Source of the DNA: Cyathus striatus
Taxonomy: Eukaryota > Basidiomycota > Agaricomycetes > Agaricales > Nidulariaceae
Length of the DNA stretch: 64,000 nucleotides
Direction of reading: 5' to 3'
Assembly (NCBI GenBank): GCA_025738555.1
Contig: JAOVFP010000003.1
Location: 1,302,001 to 1,366,000, forward strand
Below, piece by piece: positions 11,485-21,959 of the stretch (within the stretch, counting starts at the first letter, position 1; each line of letters opens with the position of its first letter). The translations under genes and the position numbers were made by a program. Below the pieces are notes generated by a model, which was not told the origin of the DNA, made no database searches, and saw only the letters and a program-made list of their open reading frames with translations.

Positions 11485-12814
11485 TTATAGCCTAGTTCCA
11501 CTTACAATCATGGTGTGAGGGAATCCAGGATCAAAGTCTACAATACTTTCCAAGTATTTAACTTGATCCACTGTAAGGGAAATGTCGAGTGCTTCAACGT
11601 TAGTCAGCAATTGGTCTACTCGTCTTCCTCCGACAATGGGAAAAACGTAAGTTGTCTTTTGCATCAAATACGCAATGGCAACTGCAAGTAGGCTTAAGCA
11701 AAACAGTTGAGGAGCAAGGATTGAATTACTTGCCAGAAGTGATATGATTCGCTCCAACTTCTTTGGCCACTTTCTCTAATGCACGAGACATGGCTTTCTC
11801 AGTATCATTTCGTTCCCAGCTGGGAGAAACATAGGTACGCCCATTTTCTCCTGTCTGGCGACGCCGTTCTTCCTCTGTATCGCTGCGAAGCTTTCCGCCT
11901 GCCAGAATGTTCCACGGAGCCAGTGCCATTCCTAACCACGTAAGGTGAGATATCCGTTAGGGATATAGAGAACAGATACATGCATACCTTGATCACAAGC
12001 CATGCGAATGATATCGCGTTCGAAGGAACGGTCCAACACATTCCACGCGCCTTGGTATACTGAGAACGGGGTAAGACCGTGGTCACGAGCATACTGGTTA
12101 GCTTTAGCAACGACCCAAGCGGGTGCATCAGAGATTCCCTGACGCTCGGCGTTAGTATACATTTATTGTGTGTAGTAGTAATTGTCTTACAAGATAAAGA
12201 ACTTTTCCTTGAAGAATAACGGTATGCAAAGACCACATTACTTCTTCTACACTGGTATCAAAGTCCCAGAAGTGTATATAGAGTAAGTCAATATAGGCTG
12301 TGCGGAGATTTTTAAGGGATTGGTTTAGTGATACATTGAGTGCCTTTGCGTTTGTTCCAGAGAGATGGGTTACGTGTGGTGTTATTAAGCGAATACTTTA
12401 TAGATACGTTAGTTTTCGATTTTCTTGATGTCGAAATTGATTGCCTGACCTTTGTAGCGATAAACAACTGATCTCTAATGCCACGTTTCTCAGCCCATTC
12501 GCCAATGAACGTCTCAGATGTTCCATCTTGACTGTTAGCCCAAAGTCAGTTGAGTTGCATTATACAGTTACGCAGTTAAATACGCACTAAAGATTGGCAG
12601 TATCAATGAAGTTTCCGCCATTGTCGAACAAGGCATCAAGGAGCTTGAAGCTATCTTCTTTGGAATTGGTACCCATACCGATGTCGTCCCATTTATCGCC
12701 GACGCTCACTCCTCCAAGCTGTAAAGGCGATACATGAACACCTGCATTGGGGGAAAGGAGACGGTATCGGCCAAGTTTGCTGGGAGGTTGAGCGGGAGCT
12801 GCGAAGAGAGACAT
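11485..12814 (-). CDS. Aryl-alcohol-dehydrogenase-like aldo/keto reductase, six exons (possibly frameshifted)
   Basis: Exons at 12814-12588, 12531-12450, 12395-12191, 12138-11988, 11931-11734 and 11681-11485 encode a TIM-barrel NADPH-dependent reductase of the AAD/norsolorinate-reductase group. Seen: SPLQLGGVSVGDKW, FKLLDALFDNGGNFIDTA (catalytic Asp), SETFIGEWAEKRGIRDQLFIATK, YIDLLYIHFWD (active-site His), GISDAPAWVVAKAN, LAPWNILAGGKLR, YVFPIVGGRR (cofactor-binding loop), DFDPGFPHTMI. The start is MSLFAAPAQPPSKLGRYR, as in relatives. Exon 3, read from its acceptor, is out of frame by one base with exons 2 and 4, so either a base is extra or the gene is recently inactivated. Intron 5 has a GC donor (GCAAGT). 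After HTMI the frame runs through a GTAAGT site to a stop at about 11485; the true last exon may be farther downstream. Length is near the family's 350-390 aa. Such enzymes reduce aryl aldehydes or polyketide intermediates. Confidence 0.8.
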
Positions 12815-13278
12815 TATTGGATGGGTTGCGAGTGTCTGATGAGATGCGAACTGAGGAGAATGAGAAGGTGAGTTGGGACTCACTGACTTAGACCTACGAA
12901 CTATTTATCTGTTTCTTGAAAATGTAATTTTTTCCATGCGTAGCGCATCATTAACATTGCTTGAAGTTCAACTTGGTGAAGGGGTTGTGAGTCGTTTGTC
13001 AGCACTACATACTTCGCTTTGCTTGGTAACGTGTTTTCAATTGGCTTGCAAGTTGATCAGCGTGGGATTTATAAGGCGTGCTCCCAATTTTAGACTAGCA
13101 GCAATGTCCGTAGCTACCTGTCTCGCACTGCTGGACTGTATTTATGATGTAGGCTGTAGCACCTATGGCGCAATACAAGCGCAATACCTACTAACTGTGC
13201 GGGGCTACGATATTAGTTCAATTGCTTCTCAACGAGTCAATTAAAATACCAATGTATATTTTTGTAGGGTGATATAAC

Positions 13279-13352
13279 TGTTTGTTAGTGTGTCGATTAG
13301 TACACACGTCGTGTATTCGCGTGAAAGCTGGGCTCGACTCTTAGACCGAGAG
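13279..13352 (+). pseudogene. tRNA-Asp-like unit 2 (anticodon arm damaged)
   Basis: D-arm and T-arm (CTGGG-CTCGACT-CTTAG) are recognisable, but the anticodon loop CTGTCA is replaced by a deletion (CACACGTCGTGTATTCGCGTG). It is the duplicate of unit 6 at 19713-19786. Confidence 0.65.
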
Positions 13353-13537
13353 TTCACTTGTAGATCTGCAACAATATTTTCTTTATTGGGAAGCCTACAT
13401 TTTCACAGGTTTCCCAAGTTCGTTTTATTTTATTTTGGTAGTGTAGTTGAACTAAAGAAATAGAAACTAACAGCACATACTAAGTCCACTGTATACCGGA
13501 AATAGTGAAAATCTCTGTAGTAATTAACTATCTAAAT

Positions 13538-13622
13538 TCTTTGTTAGTATATCGGTTAGTACACAGGCCGACCTGATTCATGTTTAACACGTGAAAGCTG
13601 GGTTCGACTCCCAGATAGAGAG
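13538..13622 (+). tRNA. tRNA-Asp-like unit 3 (probable pseudogene)
   Basis: Acceptor (TCTTTGT/ATAGAGA), D-arm and perfect T-arm (CTGGG-TTCGACT-CCCAG) are present. The anticodon region is altered (CAGGCCGACCTGATTC...CACGTG), so the GTC anticodon loop is not intact. A T-run follows at 13640. Duplicate of unit 7 (19944-20043). Confidence 0.55.
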
Positions 13623-13899
13623 ATTTCCGTGTGGCTTTCTTTTTTTCAATGTCTATTAGGTTAATTGAACTACAAAATTATGTAGTAATAGTTAAGGGAA
13701 TGCTAGTAATGTATTCAACGCAGTGTCAATGGTTTAAACGTTTAAACGTTTACCGCGTTTACCGTTCGACGCAGAGAGTTTTTTATCTGAAGTACCCGCT
13801 TTGGCCAGTGTGAATCTTATCACATGACAAGCTGATGCGTTCCGTTGATATTTGACTCTGCGTCATTAACTAAGTTAGACTAGCCCATCGTCTTCCATC

Positions 13900-14760
13900 T
13901 CCTCTTCCTCCCAAGTCTGTTGAACACATGCATCCATGTCCAATACCAACCATGACATATTCAACGACATCGTGTTCTTCCTCTTTCTGACCTATCTACC
14001 ACGACACATCCCGCCAGCGCATGGAGAGGCCAGTACACCGAGCGATGCAGCGTTGACCCATGCCCGATTCGTGGAGCCTGATCGTGCTATGCTGGATAAT
14101 GTGGGGGTTGTGTGATGTGTGCCTGTATCCCAAAAGGGTTGCTCTGGATGAGGTAGAGTTACGCGGTGGAGGGGTGGGAGGAGGGTATGATGAAGGTCCG
14201 TTTCTTCTCTTCGCGCTGTATTCTTTTCTTCTTTTCGATCTAGTTCGCTGTTATTCCTTTTCTTATTACCTCCCTCTCCCTTGCTTTACTCGCACTCCCT
14301 CCCTCCCTCCCTCCCTTCCCTTCCCTTCCCTTCTCCTTCCTCTTCTTCGATATCTCACTCTCCCTCCGCCCCTTTCCTTCGTCCCGAGGGGGGAGATTCA
14401 TGGTGTTTTTGAACATGTGCGTCTGGTTTCTTCCTTAGCCTTCCCTATATTCCCCCTCCCTTTATCGTTACTTGCATAGCTTCTTCCTCGTTCTCCCATC
14501 TTATATTTCTTTTTTCACTTTTCGCTCTTATTACTTACCCCGCCAATCTTCATTCGTTCTGACATTATTGCTTATATAGGAGTTCACACCGACAAACTAT
14601 ACGAGCGATGGGATGGAGTTTTTGAAGAAGCTCACTAGGGGTATTCCTCGCCAGCCACCTGGCTGCTCCACGTGCAAGCTATAGAATGCTGCCGTCGCCT
14701 TTTCATCCGCTGTTGCATTATCAAGTCCCGAGGGAGATTCTCGAGATTAAGACCCGAGTT
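13900..14760 (+). pseudogene. BRCT-gene 5' copy B (deleted and shuffled)
   Basis: Contains the exon 1 start (ATGTCCAATACC...GACATATTCAACGAC) with internal deletions. It then jumps to the exon 3 segments matching VLDNSGV (CTGGATAATGTGGGGGTTG) and the exon 3 end/donor (GGAGGGTATGATGAAGGTC). A version of exon 5 follows at 14579-14640 (AAACTATACGAGCGATG...TTTGAAGAAGCTCA), and then an exon 4 remnant (TTGCATTATCAAGTCCCGAG) placed after exon 5. The order is rearranged and the frame is destroyed. Confidence 0.75.
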
Positions 14761-14952
14761 TAGTGGACATGCAGGTGTCTCGTTCTTTCCTCCTTACGCT
14801 TGATCTCCTTTGTACTCGGTACTTTATTTCTTTCGTCCTTGCTCCCACCTCCTCACCCACTTGTCCCTCTAATCTGAGGCTCGAACGTATCTCCCACTGT
14901 TTTCCCTGAGGACCAAGTCCGACTCCGGATCCATGCGTTTCTCCGTTCTCGA

Positions 14953-15080
14953 GGCTCCTCTCCTCTGTGTTCTCTCCTCTCTGTGTTCTCTCCTCTCTGC
15001 GTTCTCTTCTCTCTGCGTTCTCTCCTCTCTGCGTTCTCTCCTCTCTGCGTTCTCTCCTCTCTGCACCCTCTCCTCTTTCC
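14953..15080 (+). repeat. 16-bp minisatellite (TCTCTCCTCTCTGCGT), about 7 copies
   Basis: Consecutive 16-base units TCTCTCCTCTCTGYGT with few substitutions. The equivalent place in the S2 duplicate (about 23160-23190) has only one or two units, so the array expanded after the duplication. Confidence 0.9.
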
Positions 15081-15566
15081 TCTCTCCTTCCTCGATGCCA
15101 ATTACATATGTATCTGTGCAAAAAGAGCGGGTATCTACCAAAATTACTATTCCCTCCCCCCGTTCAACGCACAGAAACTCCAACATGTCATCCTGGCGCA
15201 AGCCTTCCGCTCCTTCCTACCAGATGCTCTTCTACTGTCGCTTCTTTCCAGTTCTATTGTAATGATTTTTTCGGTCGCATGAATATATTGTTTGATGTAT
15301 GTCCAAATGTACGAAATCTCTCGTTATCATCATCATAGTTAAATGATTGCTTCACAAACCCACGATTCAACGCGTTTAATACAATTTCGTGGATCATGAC
15401 AACCTTAGTTACTAAGTTCGATGCAACTTCTAGTAATTACTACTTGGGATGAATTCAAGAAAAGAACAATAATTTAAACGTTAGAAACCCGTCGTTCCTT
15501 GGTAGTTTATACAGCTTACTGGAATCGGAGATAAGTCCTATAAATGGTTTGCTCATGTCTTATTAC

Positions 15567-15664
15567 TCTTTGTTAGCATATCAGTTGGTACACGCGCCTG
15601 TCATCGCCTTGCAGACCACCGTAAGTATTCGAATGAAAGCTGGGTTCAACTTCGCAGACAGAGA
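15567..15664 (+). tRNA. tRNA-Asp-like unit 4, about 28-nt intron-like insert (probable pseudogene)
   Basis: Acceptor TCTTTGT/ACAGAGA and anticodon loop CTGTCA (GTC) are intact; the T-arm is damaged (CTGGG-TTCAACT-TCGCAG). TATAAAT lies about 29 bp upstream. Confidence 0.55.
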
Positions 15665-15910
15665 TTTAAACATCAGCAAACACAGCTAAGAAGGCACTTA
15701 CAAGCGCTTACTACATAGGATGCTCGTCGTTTATTTAATAAGTAAACCGTAAAGCTCTCTCTTCCGTGTTTTTTTTCACTCAAATGTCCCTAATACCCAA
15801 ATACCTTAAAAGATAGTGGGAATTTTTTAAGTATAAATTTATGTTGTATAACTCAGCTTACTGGGATCGGAGGTATGTCCTATACATAATAATGTTTCAT
15901 TTCCTATAAC

Positions 15911-16008
15911 TCTTTGTTAGTGTATCGGTTAGTACACACGCTTATCATTGCTTTGCATATGGTAAGAATTATTTGTGTGAAAGCTGGGTTCGACTCCCAG
16001 ACAGAGAG
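15911..16008 (+). tRNA. tRNA-Asp-like unit 5, intron-like insert, altered anticodon loop
   Basis: Acceptor TCTTTGT/ACAGAGA, D-arm and T-arm (CTGGG-TTCGACT-CCCAG) are perfect. The anticodon loop reads TTATCA instead of CTGTCA, two transitions from the others, so GTC has become ATC. The downstream tail (ACTTCAACTCACAGGGAAAT) is shared with unit 11 near 39705, showing that the repeat extends beyond the tRNA part. Confidence 0.55.
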
Positions 16009-16149
16009 TCATTGCTGTTTAGTATATCTTTTGAATCTGTACATATGCATACTTCAACTCACAGGGAAATTATTGCTTTTACAAAGCTGGCTATTCTAAA
16101 TTTTTTGACACCTGTCATCACATCTGTGCACGTCCGAACACACCAATGC

Positions 16150-16490
16150 ATTACATGACACACCGACTTACCTTCCCATGAGCATGTCCGTTGATTCGAA
16201 CGCAATGGTTTGAATGGATTACCCTCCTACACTTCCATCTTCCTTCCTCCATCTCCTCTCCAAAGTCAACACATACATCCATGTCCAACAACAACGACAT
16301 ATTCACCGACATCGTCTTTATCTTCTCACCTACCTACGCACCACTACGAGCCCAGCTACTAGTACGACATGTCCTGATAGCTCATGGAGCCACTGAAGCT
16401 AGTGCGCCCTTCGTCTCTTTAGTGTCGACTGCACGACATAACTTCTCGACTGACCGTAAACGAAGACGGAAGTGTTGCCGTTGAAGTAAT
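16150..16490 (+). pseudogene. BRCT-gene 5' copy C (promoter and exon 1 only)
   Basis: Upstream block (GCATGTCCGTTGATTCGAAC) and exon 1 (ATGTCCAACAACAACGACAT; TYAPLRAQLLVRHVLIAHGATEAS in frame) are present. Similarity stops after GCTAGTGCGCCCTTCG, where unrelated sequence follows. Units 4 and 5 lie just upstream, as in copies B and D. Confidence 0.8.
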
Positions 16491-16856
16491 ACTGACTTTT
16501 ATCAGGAAATGACTTTATACAAATTTTAACTCTCCGGCCCCATATAAACCCTTAAATACACGTTAATGGGAGATCTAGCGTTGGCAAGAACCGTTTATCG
16601 TTAAACTATAGCCTCCATAAAGACTCGGTAAAGATCTATATAAGTACCAATTAAATGGCTCTCATATATGGCAGGAAACTGCCTCGTTTATAGGGATGTA
16701 TATATTTCTATCATAGGGAAGGCACTTCGGAGGTTTCGACATAACGTACAATCAGATTGCCATTCATTACATGGTAACAGATATACATCTTCATCTTGTA
16801 ACTGGTGTATCGTGTATATCAAGTACATGTCCTATACATGATGTTTTTTAAGATAT

Positions 16857-17546
16857 CTACTCGGTATCCATATCATATATATCTTGTCGAACGATATAAT
16901 GGCGTATCCTTTCTGCCTTGTATATCTTGATAACATACGATTTCACTTCTTCCGTAACGTCCTCCCAACCTTCCAGCTCCAAATTCTGCATAACATCGTC
17001 GTACAACACAACATCGAACCTATCCCCAGCCCATACTCCACGAGCTATGCATGGAATATCATTTGGAATGATCATATTTGTAGTCCTGTCGCATGACCAG
17101 CAAATGCGAGCGAAAAGAGTTTGTCCCAGTGACGACATTCCCACTAGAACCTCTGGAGTACCATCTCCACGTATATATTGCTTCTTCGATAGATTCCTCA
17201 ACACATAATTGAAGTAATCTGTTCGAAATTCGTTTGGAAATCCGACACGTTCCCATCTATCGTGCATTTCATCAAAGTAGAAGGGGTTGTTGTAATCCGT
17301 CTCGCAGGATTCAATTAACTTATCCTCCTCGTCCTTTGAAAAAAGGTCTTTGGGAAACTCGTCGAATTTGGAGGTGTATTCTCCTAGACATATGATACGG
17401 TCTCTTGCCCAGCTGTTGATGCTAGTGCGAAGAAGAAATTCCATGAATTGGGTTGGCTCCTCGGCGTAGAACAGTTCGCCGAGTCTCCATGTGCCATCTA
17501 TTGTTAACTGTTTGTCGAGGTTGAGTATATTCCAGCCTTGTCCCAT
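16857..17546 (-). CDS. Conserved agaricomycete hypothetical protein (MGQ...NLDK family), intact, single exon
   Basis: A 229-residue frame starting MGQGWNILNLDKQLTIDG and containing WRLGELFY, WARDRIICLGEY, a long acidic middle, and GVWAGDRFDVVLYDD. I chose the internal Met at 17546 because proteins beginning MGQYW..NLDK and carrying WAGDRIICLG are common in mushroom genomes (from memory); the 37 residues upstream in the same frame look non-coding. No signal peptide or membrane segment follows this Met. A TATAAA-like string (GTATAAATCG) lies about 25-30 bases upstream of the ATG. Function is unknown. Neighbours are unrelated repeats, so context says nothing about its role. Confidence 0.75.
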   Translation of the reverse strand: MGQGWNILNLDKQLTIDGTWRLGELFYAEEPTQFMEFLLRTSINSWARDRIICLGEYTSKFDEFPKDLFSKDEEDKLIESCETDYNNPFYFDEMHDRWERVGFPNEFRTDYFNYVLRNLSKKQYIRGDGTPEVLVGMSSLGQTLFARICWSCDRTTNMIIPNDIPCIARGVWAGDRFDVVLYDDVMQNLELEGWEDVTEEVKSYVIKIYKAERIRHYIVRQDIYDMDTE

Positions 17547-18956
17547 AGTATTACTTGCAGCTGAGGTCGATTTATACAAGGACTCGAAAATGATCGATAG
17601 CAAAGATAAAAAACAGATCAAGGATTCAAGGAACACTTGTGACCAACTTACGGTCACTATACACGTGTAGTCACACTCACTTATGTAACTGTAAGTACTT
17701 AGTCACCGCTCCGTGACATTCTTTTTTTGCCCCGATTGCCTACCTGGTTGATCTTGTACCACTCCCAATTTCTCCAACCCCTTAAATTCATCTAACTCGA
17801 GCGACATACGTAAGTTTTGATGAAGGCATGGTGAAAGTTGAGCTTCAACGTTTTCAACGTTCCAACAATCTGTTATAATGATCACCAATAATGAAGAGAT
17901 GAGCCATTGTGTCCCGCTCAACTGCAACTCAGAGACAATACATCACTCATGAACAGGCATGTGTCTAAGTATCGATGTCATTCACCGCTTAAACCTCCAT
18001 TGGCGGCTGATCCACGCGGTATTTTTCCCATTATTGAATATTGAATGTTCACAACACATAGTCAGGTCGAACTCGAATGTCATTACGAGCAAAAGAGTTG
18101 AAGTCTTTCACCTTCCTATAGTCAAATTTCCGTTATCATACATATAGTTGAAGGGAATGTGGTGCCTACACACACTGAAGCCATATGCTGGCACCGAGTT
18201 CACAGCCCAAATGGGCGTCTGCGAACAAATGATCGAAGACGCTGTTAAAACCTAGTTGAAACTCCAGAGCACCGGAACTTTCCCAGCACCCCTATACATG
18301 CGGGTAACCCCAAAGCCGGCGAAGCTCATGGTACTCATTTTTTGATGACTACCTTGTTTTGTCAAGATAGCTATGGAGACTCCCTCAGCATCATTGGAAT
18401 ACTTGATATGCTTAAAGATTGGCGTTTGCTTAGCATCAGGCAATACATAATATTAAGAAGCCATTGAACCACCCTGAAGGGCCTTAACGTCTATTTCCCC
18501 CCCTCCCTGAGCTCTGCGTATGTCAGACACAACACCAAAAGATGCGTTTACTTGTTTACTTTGACTGATGTAGATATAAACCTCGCGTTAGGACTCTCTT
18601 GTGCAAGTATAATATGTCATTGTTCGTTAATCGTTTGTTTTCACAGCGCCGTTTTAGCTTTAGCTTGTACAATACCCATAACGTGCATATCATTTCTAGC
18701 GCTGCTTGCGTACTCGGTCGTTGTATGCTTCAAGCGTGCACGAGCAAAGCTAGATCGAGTTAGCTTTCGTCCTATGGTGTACACTCTCGTGTTCAAGTAC
18801 GTTCATATTCCCTTCGTGACCCAGCCACCCTAGGTCATCTCCTGTCTTTCCCTCTTATAAAGAATGTTGTTCGGAATCGCATATGCACCCACTCCCGCTT
18901 CTCCTGGTGTATTGTGTAACTGTCAGAGGAGTCACTTCAAATATGCAACTAAAAAC
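17547..18956. other. No gene recognised
   Basis: Short frames exist (for example 74 aa on the minus strand at 17927-17703 and 63 aa at 18443-18252), but none shows family motifs or supporting splice structure. Normal CpG content, so this is ordinary intergenic DNA or unrecognised small-gene debris. Confidence 0.4.
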
Positions 18957-19190
18957 GCACTAAAAATTAGCGATATCGATAAAAATTTCCGCCATTGTTG
19001 AAGAATGCACCGAGAAGCTTGAAGCTGTCTTCCTTAGAGTTGGCACCGACACTAATATCCTCCCATGTATCGCCGACGCTCATTCCTCCAAGCTAGAAAG
19101 GCGATACGTGAACGCCTGCATTGGGAGAAAGGAGACGGTATCGGCCAAGTTTGCTGGGTGGTTGAGCTGGAGCTGCGAAGAGAGACTTTG
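18957..19190 (-). pseudogene. Aldo/keto reductase exon 1 duplicate (broken)
   Basis: Matches exon 1 of the reductase at 12814-12588. The start ATG is AAG, the codon after HVSPF is TAG (CAG in the parent, where it reads LQL), and an extra T near FIDTA shifts the frame. It marks the left end of segmental duplicate S2; none of the other exons came along. Confidence 0.85.
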
Positions 19191-19712
19191 GTGAGTTTGC
19201 GTAGACCTACGAGCTGTTTATGTATCTGTTTCTTGAAAATGCAGGTTTTTTGTCCATGTGCGGCACGTCATTGAAGTTCGTCTTCGTGAATAGTTTTCGA
19301 TGAGGCTTGGATGAGGCAGTTGCAGTGTGAGTTTGTCAGCACAACATACTTCACTCTGCTTGGTAACGCGTTTTCAATTGGCTTGCAAGTCAACGTGGGA
19401 TTTACAAGGCGTGCTCCCAATTTTGGACTAACGGCAATTTCCGTAGCTACCTATCTTCTCGCATTGCTAATAGGACTGTATTTGTAATGCAGGCTGTTGC
19501 GTCTATGGCGCAATACCTACTTACTATGCAGCCACGATATTAGTTCAGTGGCTTCCAAACGAGTCAATTAAAGCACCTAACATTCCCTTGTTCGTGTTTA
19601 GTTCGCTATTATGTTGTTGCTGTACAGCTGTTTCGGGAGGTTTGCGTGGTCCTTCTCTACTTACTGGAACACTGACTAGAACCTAGAGGAGAAAGTATTC
19701 TGTTCATGTAAT

Positions 19713-19786
19713 TCTTTGTTAGTGTATCAGTTAGCACACACGTCGTGTATTCGCGAGAAAACTGGGTTCGCCTCCCAGACCAAGAG
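19713..19786 (+). pseudogene. tRNA-Asp-like unit 6 (anticodon arm damaged)
   Basis: Duplicate of unit 2, with the same anticodon-loop deletion (CACACGTCGTGTATTCGCGAG), so the damage pre-dates the segmental duplication. T-arm CTGGG-TTCGCCT-CCCAG is nearly intact. Confidence 0.65.
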
Positions 19787-19943
19787 TTAATTTACATATC
19801 TGCAAATATTTTCTTCATCGCGAAGCCTACATCTTCACGGGTCCACCCAAGTTCATTATAATTTGTTTTGTTAGTGTAAAGAAATCTGTTGTAAAATGGG
19901 CTTATTCTAGCTTAAATGTCTAGTAACCATGACTTGTTTAAAT

Positions 19944-20043
19944 TCTTTGTTAGTATATCGGTTAGTACACGCGCCTGTCATATGCTAAGAATCAAGATTT
20001 AAAAGTCACGCGCGAAAGCTGGGTTCGACTCCCAGACAGAGAG
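19944..20043 (+). tRNA. tRNA-Asp(GUC) with a 28-nt intron, structurally perfect
   Basis: Every element folds. Acceptor TCTTTGT/ACAGAGA is 7 bp with one wobble; D-stem GTAT/GTAC; anticodon stem CGCGC/GCGCG is 5 bp; the loop CTGTCA|C has GTC at 19977-19979. The intron is 19981-20008, between positions 37 and 38, the canonical site. Variable loop AAAG; T-arm CTGGG-TTCGACT-CCCAG; discriminator G at 20043. A-box (TAGTATATCGGTTAGT) and B-box (GGTTCGACTCC) are good, and a run of six T at about 20063 could end Pol III transcription. It would deliver Asp at GAC/GAT codons. The caution is that at least eleven related units in the window are damaged, so this could be the freshest copy of a tRNA-derived repeat rather than a housekeeping gene. 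Confidence 0.75.
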
Positions 20044-20182
20044 TTACCGAAACGTGGTTTACTTTTTTGGAATTAGGGCTCTTTATATCTCTATTTATCA
20101 GTCTACATAGACTCTCGATTTATTTTTCTACCCGTAAAATTAAGACTCAGAAGTTCATTAAATTATCTGGTAATAGTACTAC

Positions 20183-21938
20183 TGGATGACTTCCCGCAGC
20201 GTTTAGAAACCTAGATTAAATTTCTAAACGTCGTAAGCGAGATTGGCCGTGATGCCGTTGTCCAAATCGGCTCACTTTGACAGCTGATCTCAAAACTGAC
20301 CCCTTTCTAGATAATAATCTGGAAGAGGCCCCCCCCCCCTCTTCTAGTTCTAAACACCCTCCTGTAAATGCATTTTCGATCTCCGACGTCAAAATCCCTG
20401 CAGGGACGTATCATCTCAAGATTCATACTGCTGATACAGTGCTTTCCCTCCCCTCGTATGACATAGTCGCAGTATAATTGGCGATGTAGTGGGCTCTATG
20501 TCATGTTATTTTGTATACTTATTCATCACAGTGATTCTTTGTGAAAAAAATATATCATTACATATTTATTTTTGAGAAAATCGGTCCACAGTGCCATTGA
20601 AGTTCTTCACTATGGGAGGGAACAGCACTTATATCAAAGAAAAGGCTACATCAGACTAGCATGCACATATGTACTGTTTACTTTACAGAATTTCTGAGAG
20701 ATTTAGTCATAAAAAGACAGATAGAAAGCAATATCATTGTGAATAAAGGAAAAGATAAATGTGTGATAAGATTACTAAAGCGCTTATGAAATTTAGAAAC
20801 AACATATTAAAAGTCTAAGAGAAAATGTGCTATGGTTAGAAACGCAGACCTAGATTAGCCGAGCGCCACTTGCTTAACGTTTAGAAAATAATCTGTGTTT
20901 CTAAACCCTGTGGGAAGTCACCCACTTTCAATGTCGTTTCTAAATCCTATAAGCGCTTTAGTAATCTTATCACATGTTTATCTTTTCCTCTATTCACAAC
21001 GATATTGCTTTTTATCCTTCTTTTTATGACTGAATCTCTCAGAAACTCTGTAAAGTAAACAGTACATATGTGCATGCTAGTCTGATGTAGCCTTTTCTTT
21101 GATATAAGTGCTGTTTCCTTCCATAGCACTGTGGACCGAATTTCTCAAAAATAAGTATGTATGTAATGATATATTTTTTTCACAAAGAATCACTGTGATG
21201 AATAAGTATACAAAATAACATGACATAGAGCCTACTACGTCGCCAATTATACTGCGACTATGTCATACGAGGGGAGGGAGAGCACTGTATCGGTAGTACG
21301 AATCTTGAGATGATACGTCCCTGCAGGGATTTTGACATCGGAGATCGAAAATGTGTTTACAGGAGGGCATTTAGAACTAGAAGAGGGCACCTCAGACAGG
21401 CCTAAATCGGGTTCATGTAAATATGGTACATCCCAATTTTTGTAACAATTAGAATATGCCATAAAATATGTAATGTGTCAGATGCATTTGAAAATTCTAA
21501 ATTGGGTAATACATCTGCTTATTGTTCCAATTGTTTCGTGCCAATTTTACCTGTGCAATGTGAACCGAGCCTCCGAAAATTTTCCGATTGGCCTAGGAAT
21601 GGATGGGGTCATGGATCTTATTGTAAATATCGTGCATGGATCAGTCAGTTTTCCTATTCTTGCACATATTCTAGATTTGCTCACACATCAGTCAGATAAC
21701 CTATTTTAATAACTATTCATTGTTAAGTAAATCGGGTTGTACTATATTTACAGCGATCCGATCCACCCTTGTCTGAGGGGGGGGGGGGGGGCCTCTTCCA
21801 GATTATTATCTAGAAAGGGGTCAGTTTTGAGATCAGCTGTCAAAGTGAGCCGATTTGGACAACGGCATCACGGCCAATCTCACTTACGACGTTTAGAAAT
21901 TTAATCTAGGTTTCTAAACGCTGCGGGAAGTCATCCAC
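20183..21938. mobile_element. Foldback element FB-b, about 1.75 kb, inserted in S2
   Basis: The left terminus (TGGATGACTTCCCGCAGCGT) is inverted at the right end (about 21920-21938). Left arm about 20183-20795 pairs with about 20940-21938, interrupted by the nested element at 21389-21777. Inner arms share GCACATATGTACTGTTTAC and AAGCGCTT in opposite orientations. No transposase ORF. The duplicate segment S1 lacks it, so it entered after, or was absent before, the S1/S2 duplication. Confidence 0.85.
21389..21777. mobile_element. MITE nested in the right arm of FB-b
   Basis: Ends CCTCAGACAGGCC and ...CCTTGTCTGAGG are inverted, with similarity extending about 60 bp (GTAAATATGGTACA against its mirror TGTACTATATTTAC). 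The corresponding place in the left arm of FB-b has only a poly-C run (about 20329-20338), so the empty site was a poly-G/C tract, now flanking the insertion as G-runs. Confidence 0.75.
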
Positions 21939-21959
21939 TGCCTTGCTCAGGGTGATTCA

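Larger units (their letters stand above)
12588..15290. repeat. Segmental duplication, copy S1
   Basis: The order aldo/keto reductase exon 1, intergenic DNA, two tRNA-Asp-like units, BRCT fragment, then GACCAAGTCCGACTCC...CAACATGTCATC is repeated in the same order at 18957-23290 (S2). In S2 it is split by a foldback insertion and lacks the 16-bp minisatellite. Shared strings include TATCTGTTTCTTGAAAATG, CAATTGGCTTGCAAGT and AACGAGTCAATTAAA. Confidence 0.8.

Noticed and set aside
14747..15338. Overlapping frames with EERTQRGENAERR or LCVLSSLRSLLSA repeats
   Set aside because: Translation of the 16-bp minisatellite in several frames; not genes.
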